Shown here: piece by piece, positions 5,402-9,454 of the stretch | How the letters are laid out: every line of letters begins with the position of its first letter | Position numbering within the stretch: the stretch's first letter is position 1 | Source of the DNA: an uncultured Eubacteriales bacterium | GTDB taxonomy: Bacteria; Bacillota; Clostridia; Monoglobales; Monoglobaceae | NCBI GenBank assembly: GCA_958346135.1 | Contig: CATVQN010000022.1 | Span: 1-9,454, forward strand | Length of the DNA stretch: 9,454 nt | Direction of reading: 5' to 3' | The notes under the pieces: generated by a model | What the model saw: the letters and a program-made list of their open reading frames with translations, nothing else | Told to the model about the DNA's origin: nothing | Databases searched by the model: none | Position numbers and translations under genes: made by a program

Positions 5402-8170
5402 TTATTGTTGTGTCTGATCCTTTTCCAGACAGCAGTGCTTATATTTTTTTCCGCTGCCGCAGGGACAGGGGTCGTTTCTGCCGACCACGACCTTTCGGCG
5501 TACGGGCTGTTTCTTTACGGTGCCGTCGCCGCCGTGATTTTCTGCAATCGGCTTTGCCACCTGGGTACGCTCAATCCTGGTCTGGGGCACCACATGGAAG
5601 AGATGGCGGACGGTATCTTCCTTAATGGAGGCAATCATTTCCTCAAACATATCCATAGCCTCGAATTTATATTCCACAACCGGGTCACGCTGGGCATATG
5701 CCCGCAGATTGATACCCTGGCGGAGCTGTTCCATGTTGTCAATGTGCGCCATCCACTTCTGATCCACCACCCGAAGCAGCAGGACACGCTCAACCTCACG
5801 CATCATGTCGCCGAACTCGCTCTCTTTTTCGGCATATTTTTCGTGAATGGTCTCCAGAAGATGATCCCGCAGGCTCTCCTGGGTCATATGATCCAGCTCA
5901 TGCTCGCTGAATTGGAAGGTATCCTCCGGCAGCTCACCAAAGACGCTTAATGCATGATCCTTCATGCCTTCCCAATCCCATTCCTCGGCCGGAACCTGGT
6001 CACCGGCATAGAGCGCAATCATCCCCGCTACGGTGTCACTCATCATATTCAGGATATAATCCTTCATGTTCTCACCGTCAAGAACCCGGTCACGCTGTTC
6101 GTAAATCATCTCACGTTGCTGGTTGTTCACATCATCGTACTGCAGAACGTGCTTTCTGATGTCAAAGTTTCTGCCCTCTACACGTCTCTGGGCAGTTTCG
6201 ATGGCATTGCTGAGCATTTTGCTCTCAATGGCCTCGTCCTCTTCCATTCCTAAGGTTTCCATGATACGGTTGATGCGCTCCGGGGCAAACAGCCGCATCA
6301 GATCGTCTTCTAAGGAGAGATAGAACTTTGATGCACCCTTGTCGCCCTGACGTCCGGAACGTCCCCGAAGCTGGTTGTCGATACGGCGGCTCTCATGGCG
6401 TTCCGTACCGATAATGTACAGACCGCCAGCCTCCAGCACCGCCTGATGCTCCGGCTCGATTTCTTTTTTATACTGATTGTATAAATTCTGATAGACCTCT
6501 CTGGCATGAATGATTTCTTCGTCGTCCGTCTCCGCAAAGCCGGTGGCCTGAACGATCATTTCCTCCTCAAAGCCCTGACGGCGCATCTCGTCCTTTGCCA
6601 TAAACTCCGCATTACCGCCGAGCACAATATCGGTACCACGGCCGGCCATATTGGTGGCAATGGTTACTGCGCCCTTTTTACCGGCCTGGGCAACGATCTC
6701 CGCCTCTTTGTCATGGAACTTCGCATTCAGTACATTATGAGGGATGCCCCGCTTTCGCAGCAGCTTACTTAAAAGCTCGGACTTTTCGATGGATACCGTA
6801 CCGATCAGAATCGGCTGTCCTTTTTCGTGCGCCTTTACCACCTCATCGATGACGGCCTTGAATTTTGCCGCCTCGGTCTTATAAATGCTGTCGGAATCAT
6901 CCACACGGACAAGGGGCTTATTGGTGGGAATCACAATGACGTCTAACCGATATATCTCCTGGAATTCCTCCTCCTCGGTCTGCGCCGTACCGGTCATACC
7001 GGACAGCTTATGATAAAGCCGGAAGAAATTCTGGAAGGTAATGGTAGCTAGGGTTTTGCTCTCATTTTCAACCTTGACCCCTTCCTTTGCCTCGATGGCC
7101 TGATGGAGTCCGTCGCTGTAGCGGCGGCCGAACATCATACGTCCGGTAAACTCATCAACAATGATCACTTCGCCGTCCTTCACCACATAATCCCTATCCC
7201 GCTTCATCACACCGATGGCCTTGATGGCCTGGTTGATATGGTGAGACAAGGTCATGTTGTCCGGGTCGGTCAGGTTTTCAATATGAAAGGCTTCCTCCGC
7301 CTTTTTGACACCCTGTGGGGTCAGCATGGCAGTATGCGCCTTTTCGTCTACAATATAATCGTAGTCGTCAAACTCCGCTTCGTCCTCCACTTCTACCTTG
7401 GAGTCGGTTTCCACCACCTTTTTATATTTCAGGGTTTTGGCAAAGCGATCCGCCTGCATATAGAGGTCGGTGGACTTATCGCCCATACCGGAAATAATCA
7501 GCGGCGTTCTCGCCTCATCAATCAGGATGCTGTCCACCTCGTCTACGATGGCATAGGCATGACCTCGCTGCACCTTGTTTTCCTTATAAATAACCATATT
7601 ATCACGAAGATAGTCAAACCCCAGCTCGTTGTTGGTGCCGTAGGTAATATCTGCGGCATAGGCCGCCTTGCGCTCTGCGTTGTCCTTTTCATGAATCACC
7701 AGTCCGACCGATAAGCCCAGAAAGTTATAGAGCTTTCCCATCCACTCGCTGTCACGCTTTGCAAGGTAGTCGTTGACCGTAACAATGTGGACACCGTTCC
7801 CGGTCAGTGCATTTAGGTAGGCCGGAAGCGTCGCCACCAGGGTCTTACCTTCACCGGTTTTCATCTCGGCAATCCGTCCCTGATGCAGAACAATACCGCC
7901 CACAATCTGTACCGGAAAGTGCTTCATTCCCAGCACACGCCAGGCAGCCTCCCGGCAGACCGCAAAGGCCTCGGGCAAAATGTCGTCTGTGGTTTCGCCG
8001 CTTTTAAGCCGTTCTTTAAAAATATCGGTCATCTGCCGAAGCTCGCTGTCCGTCTTTGCGGCCATGGTGTCCTCCAGTGCCAGCACCTGCTTCTGTATGG
8101 GATAAATCTTTTTCAGTTCCCTGTCGCTGTATGTGCCAATGACCTTCTCAATCACACTCTTTACAGACAT
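5402..8170 (-). CDS. secA: Preprotein translocase ATPase SecA
   Basis: SecA is the cytoplasmic ATPase that drives unfolded preproteins through the SecYEG membrane channel. The 922-residue protein shows the full domain order: the N-terminal nucleotide-binding fold with Walker A MKTGEGKT (103-110, K109) and Walker B DEVD (210-213), the preprotein cross-linking region, the second motor fold with NMAGRGTDIVLGGN and GRSGRQGDKG, the helical scaffold and wing domains, and a C-terminal zinc-binding tail with C902, C904, C913 and C914. That tail normally binds SecB, which most Firmicutes lack, and may contact ribosomes or phospholipid. GGAGGT stands 6 bases before the ATG. It is the first gene of the operon, with its own promoter about 60 bases upstream, and is followed by prfB after 27 bases. 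No SecM-like arrest leader is seen. Confidence 0.98.
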   Translation of the reverse strand: MSVKSVIEKVIGTYSDRELKKIYPIQKQVLALEDTMAAKTDSELRQMTDIFKERLKSGETTDDILPEAFAVCREAAWRVLGMKHFPVQIVGGIVLHQGRIAEMKTGEGKTLVATLPAYLNALTGNGVHIVTVNDYLAKRDSEWMGKLYNFLGLSVGLVIHEKDNAERKAAYAADITYGTNNELGFDYLRDNMVIYKENKVQRGHAYAIVDEVDSILIDEARTPLIISGMGDKSTDLYMQADRFAKTLKYKKVVETDSKVEVEDEAEFDDYDYIVDEKAHTAMLTPQGVKKAEEAFHIENLTDPDNMTLSHHINQAIKAIGVMKRDRDYVVKDGEVIIVDEFTGRMMFGRRYSDGLHQAIEAKEGVKVENESKTLATITFQNFFRLYHKLSGMTGTAQTEEEEFQEIYRLDVIVIPTNKPLVRVDDSDSIYKTEAAKFKAVIDEVVKAHEKGQPILIGTVSIEKSELLSKLLRKRGIPHNVLNAKFHDKEAEIVAQAGKKGAVTIATNMAGRGTDIVLGGNAEFMAKDEMRRQGFEEEMIVQATGFAETDDEEIIHAREVYQNLYNQYKKEIEPEHQAVLEAGGLYIIGTERHESRRIDNQLRGRSGRQGDKGASKFYLSLEDDLMRLFAPERINRIMETLGMEEDEAIESKMLSNAIETAQRRVEGRNFDIRKHVLQYDDVNNQQREMIYEQRDRVLDGENMKDYILNMMSDTVAGMIALYAGDQVPAEEWDWEGMKDHALSVFGELPEDTFQFSEHELDHMTQESLRDHLLETIHEKYAEKESEFGDMMREVERVLLLRVVDQKWMAHIDNMEQLRQGINLRAYAQRDPVVEYKFEAMDMFEEMIASIKEDTVRHLFHVVPQTRIERTQVAKPIAENHGGDGTVKKQPVRRKVVVGRNDPCPCGSGKKYKHCCLEKDQTQQ

Positions 8171-8231
8171 AACACTACCTCCAAATTATCTTAAGCCGAA
8201 GAAACCCAGCCTGTTTACATGATTAAGAAAC

Positions 8232-8260
8232 ATTATAACACTTTTTCCCACGCTTGGCAA
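8232..8260 (-). promoter_or_regulatory. Sigma-A promoter of the secA-tsaD operon
   Basis: The minus strand has TTGCCA (8260-8255, 5 of 6 consensus), a 17-base spacer, and a perfect TATAAT (8237-8232). Transcription should start near 8225, giving a leader of about 55 bases before the secA ATG. The strong terminator at 8385-8410 separates it from mgsA. It is the only strong promoter I found for the six downstream genes. Confidence 0.85.
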
Positions 8261-8384
8261 GGGAAATATTGCGAATATGCTGAGCTTTTTTCATAGATTT
8301 CAGCGTTGCTGATCCGCCTGCGGCCGCAAAGCTTCTCCTCGACATAAGTTAGGCTGTTTCTGTGCAGTTCGGCTTGTTTTCACG

Positions 8385-8410
8385 AAAAAACAGCCGCCAA
8401 TCGGCAGCTG
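8385..8410 (-). terminator. Strong intrinsic terminator downstream of mgsA
   Basis: On the minus strand CAGCTGCC (8410-8403) pairs with GGCGGCTG (8398-8391) through eight base pairs including one G-U, around a 4-base loop, followed directly by six T (8390-8385). It is about 90 bases past the mgsA stop and isolates mgsA from the secA operon. Confidence 0.88.
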
Positions 8411-8411
8411 C

Positions 8412-8456
8412 TTACATTCCGTTTTCCGGTTTCGCTTTTATTCCGATCAAAGACAT
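8412..8456 (-). CDS. Possible 14-codon small ORF before the terminator (doubtful)
   Basis: Between the two terminators after mgsA, an ATG at 8456 opens MSLIGIKAKPENGM and stops at TAA two bases (position 8411 to the stem at 8410) before the strong hairpin. AGAGGA precedes the ATG, but only 3 bases away, which is closer than usual. There is no recognisable family. It may be chance; the placement right before a terminator is the only reason to list it. Confidence 0.15.
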   Translation of the reverse strand: MSLIGIKAKPENGM

Positions 8457-8466
8457 AAATCCTCTT

Positions 8467-8488
8467 AAAAAACCGGTCAAAATCCGGC
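8467..8488 (-). terminator. Weak intrinsic terminator right after mgsA
   Basis: On the minus strand, GCCGG (8488-8484), loop ATTTTGA, then CCGGT (8476-8472) makes four G-C pairs plus a closing G-U, running into a T-run (8472-8467). It is 11 bases past the mgsA stop. The short stem suggests partial termination, with the hairpin at 8385-8410 as backup. Confidence 0.5.
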
Positions 8489-8499
8489 AAATCGATGCG

Positions 8500-8913
8500 T
8501 TATAAATCATTATTTTTCGGATTGACAATATCACGCCATCCAAGATCCCCTCGTGCAATTCCCATAATCAAAACCTCAGCGGTTGCTACATTGGTTGCAA
8601 GAGGGATATTGTGTACATCGCAAAGCCGAAACAGTGCCGATACATCCGGCTCATGGGGCTGCGCAGTCAATGGATCCCGAAAAAACAAAACAGCATCGAT
8701 TTCATTGTACGCAATTCTTGCGCCAATCTGCTGGTCTCCGCCCTCAGGCCCCGATAAAAACTTGTTAATATGAAGTCCGGTAGCCTCCGCAACCACACTT
8801 CCCGTTGTTCCGGTTGCACACAGGTTATGCTGCTTTAAAATACCGCTGTACGCAATACAAAAGTCAACCATTAACTCCTTCTTTTTGTCATGTGCAATCA
8901 ATGCAATGTTCAT
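8500..8913 (-). CDS. mgsA: Methylglyoxal synthase
   Basis: MgsA converts dihydroxyacetone phosphate to methylglyoxal and phosphate in the cytoplasm, a bypass of lower glycolysis that frees phosphate. The 137-residue protein is slightly shorter than the E. coli enzyme (152) because both ends are trimmed. Family motifs are intact: IALIAHDKKK with H8, D9 and K12; the phosphate-binding ATGTTG (33-38); SGPEGGDQQIGA with the catalytic base D60 (D71 in E. coli); FFRDPL with D80; H87; and IPLATNVATAE. The start at 8913 has AAGGGA 10 bases upstream. It is a single-gene unit with its own promoter at 9050-9078, a leader of about 130 bases, and terminators behind it. The enzyme is known to be inhibited by phosphate; a possible leader control is described in the findings. 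Confidence 0.97.
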   Translation of the reverse strand: MNIALIAHDKKKELMVDFCIAYSGILKQHNLCATGTTGSVVAEATGLHINKFLSGPEGGDQQIGARIAYNEIDAVLFFRDPLTAQPHEPDVSALFRLCDVHNIPLATNVATAEVLIMGIARGDLGWRDIVNPKNNDL

Positions 8914-8924
8914 GTTCTCTCATT

Positions 8925-9040
8925 CCCTTCTTATCCCCGATGCACAAAAGCATTCAGCATCCCGGAATATACTTTCTATCTCCACTTCTGCCCGAACGAC
9001 AAAAGGCTCGGTATCCTAAGAAGAATCTGCCAAAACTTCT
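8925..9040 (-). promoter_or_regulatory. mgsA 5' leader with competing pairings around the ribosome binding site
   Basis: In the minus-strand leader three short segments can pair in two exclusive ways. AGAAG (9040-9036) matches CTTCT (9023-9019). The overlapping TTCTTCTTA (9025-9017) instead matches TAAGAAGGG (8933-8925) with seven Watson-Crick and two G-U pairs, covering the AAGGGA ribosome binding site. This could hide or expose the site, but such purine- and pyrimidine-rich matches also arise by chance, and I do not recognise a known riboswitch. Confidence 0.25.
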
Positions 9041-9049
9041 CACCCATAT

Positions 9050-9078
9050 ATCATAGCATAGAAATAAACAAAAGTCAA
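9050..9078 (-). promoter_or_regulatory. Sigma-A promoter of mgsA
   Basis: The minus strand has TTGACT (9078-9073), a 17-base spacer and TATGAT (9055-9050), each matching consensus at 5 of 6 positions. A-tracts just upstream may strengthen it. Transcription should begin near 9043, leaving about 130 bases of leader before the mgsA ATG. Confidence 0.82.
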
Positions 9079-9257
9079 AGAGAAATCTATATTTTTTTTA
9101 TATTTTTTTAACAAGATGCGATAAATCGTTTCTAAGCCCCTCTGATAACGGTGAAAATTGTGAAAATTATATTGTAAAGTTAAAAATCCAAGATAATATG
9201 TTATACAAAAATACGAATACAGAAACTTGCCTGACCGTTGCAGAACCAAAGTGATAT

Positions 9258-9302
9258 AGAAAAAACGGTAAACATTCAACATAAACGCTTACCGTTTTTT
9301 CT
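9258..9302 (-). terminator. Terminator at the end of the regulator gene, probably two-way
   Basis: A perfect 14-bp inverted repeat has arms at 9258-9271 and 9289-9302, each with ACGGTAA next to a run of six A or T. On the minus strand the hairpin overlaps the last codons and the stop of the regulator gene and ends in a T-run. The mirrored A/T runs mean it could also stop plus-strand transcription, although no plus-strand gene is seen. Confidence 0.85.
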
Positions 9303-9453
9303 TTTTGTCACTACTGGTTTTGACTAAATTTTTAACAAGATTTTCAACCATGTCAAGCTGTTCATCATCTAACCTTTTGAGATATTCAATTATTTTGTTT
9401 AACTTGGCGGGATTTCGAGAGTCAAAATCAAAAAATTCGCTTGGAGTTATACC
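9289..9453 (-). CDS. C-terminal fragment of a probable XRE-type helix-turn-helix regulator
   Basis: The gene runs in from beyond the right edge; only its last 54 codons and the TAA stop are present. The visible start, GITPSEFFDFD, resembles the segment right after the DNA-binding helices of XRE/HTH_3 regulators (ICxxLGITPxEFF). It is followed by a short charged helical tail, NKIIEYLKRLDDEQLDMVEN, and a lysine-rich end, as in many small Clostridia regulators. The DNA-binding helices themselves are outside the window, so the family is an inference. The fragment has 52 G or C in 165 bases (about 32 percent), well below the housekeeping genes, which may point to acquired DNA. The terminator hairpin overlaps its stop codon. 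Confidence 0.65.
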   Translation of the reverse strand, partial: GITPSEFFDFDSRNPAKLNKIIEYLKRLDDEQLDMVENLVKNLVKTSSDKKKKR

Positions 9454-9454
9454 G

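Larger units (their letters stand above)
8171..8499. other. Intergenic region between mgsA and secA
   Basis: These 329 bases hold, in minus-strand order, a weak terminator after mgsA, a possible 14-codon frame, a strong terminator, about 120 bases in which I see nothing functional, the secA promoter, and a roughly 55-base secA leader. In that leader TCTTAA (8228-8223) can pair with TTAAGA (8194-8189), a weak 6-bp stem at the very 5' end of the message. No riboswitch or RNA gene was recognised. Confidence 0.7.
8914..9288. other. AT-rich intergenic region upstream of mgsA
   Basis: This stretch is far richer in A+T than the genes to its left; bases 9061-9120 contain only 12 G or C. On the minus strand it holds the terminator of the regulator gene, a tandem 9-base repeat (GTGAAAATT on the plus strand at 9151-9159 and 9160-9168), a small palindrome CGATAAATCG (9119-9128), A-tracts (about 9088-9112) upstream of the mgsA -35 box that could act as an UP element, the mgsA promoter, and its leader. 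I see no convincing gene: an 80-codon minus frame at 9040-9282 starts inside the terminator loop, lacks a ribosome binding site and is rich in Phe and Tyr, as chance AT-rich frames are. Confidence 0.7.

Noticed and set aside
5402..8170. Possible accessory SecA2
   Set aside because: Length, the full wing and scaffold region, the zinc-binding tail and the secA-prfB gene order all fit the housekeeping SecA.
8223..8294. 23-residue frame beginning MKKAQHIRN upstream of secA
   Set aside because: It spans the secA -35 and -10 boxes, so it would not be on the secA message, and it has no ribosome binding site. It is not a SecM-like leader.
8318..8333. Adjacent AAGCTT and GCGGCCGC sites that look like a cloning junction
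   Set aside because: The surrounding sequence is continuous with natural intergenic DNA and there is no vector-like sequence; two restriction sites can occur by chance in GC-rich DNA.
8979..9047. Short ATG frame at the start of the mgsA leader (begins MGEKFWQILL)
   Set aside because: The ATG falls at or before the expected transcription start and has no ribosome binding site, so translation is unlikely.
9174..9201. Plus-strand promoter-like TTGTAA-16-TAATAT
   Set aside because: The -35 match is poor, the region is AT-rich enough to give such matches by chance, and there is no plus-strand gene downstream before the terminator.
9040..9282. 80-codon minus-strand frame in the AT-rich intergenic region
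   Set aside because: It starts inside the terminator loop, has no ribosome binding site, overlaps the mgsA promoter and has low-complexity, Phe/Tyr-rich content typical of chance AT-rich frames.

Overview
The window is a housekeeping segment of a Gram-positive anaerobe-type genome, most likely a Clostridia member. The Oscillospirales/Ruminococcaceae group is my guess from protein style and GC-rich genes, not a demonstrated placement. Supporting signs are the secA-prfB gene order, a SecA with a C-terminal zinc tail, strong AGGAGG-type ribosome binding sites, sigma-A promoters with 17-base spacers, and a Sua5 protein joined to a YwlE-type arginine phosphatase. Every gene is on the minus strand, so the window reads right to left.

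Right edge (9289-9454): the last 54 codons of an AT-rich gene, probably an XRE-type helix-turn-helix regulator, ending inside a long inverted repeat that serves as terminator. An AT-rich intergenic stretch (8914-9288) follows. It carries a near-consensus promoter and a roughly 130-base leader for mgsA (methylglyoxal synthase, 8500-8913). A weak and then a strong terminator lie behind mgsA.

Main operon (8260 down to 71): one promoter (TTGCCA-17-TATAAT) precedes secA, prfB, prfA, a sua5-ywlE fusion, rimI and tsaD. All are closely spaced or overlapping, and a clean intrinsic terminator sits 14 bases after tsaD. The operon joins protein export (SecA), translation termination (RF2, RF1), the first and last steps of tRNA t6A37 synthesis (Sua5, TsaD), an N-terminal acetyltransferase of the kind usually found beside tsaD, and a protein-arginine phosphatase domain. 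A near-perfect promoter at 5-33 starts a new unit that leaves the window on the left.

There is no defence system, CRISPR array, transposon or RNA gene that I can see. The most notable points are two. (1) prfB needs a +1 programmed frameshift, but the in-frame stop is UAA instead of the usual UGA, and the gene ends in UAG, so RF1 can read both stops in the RF2 message. (2) Sua5 and a YwlE-type phosphatase are fused in frame in one 485-residue protein. Six of the seven complete genes have starts that can be fixed from ribosome binding sites; prfB starts at a GTG upstream of the frameshift.
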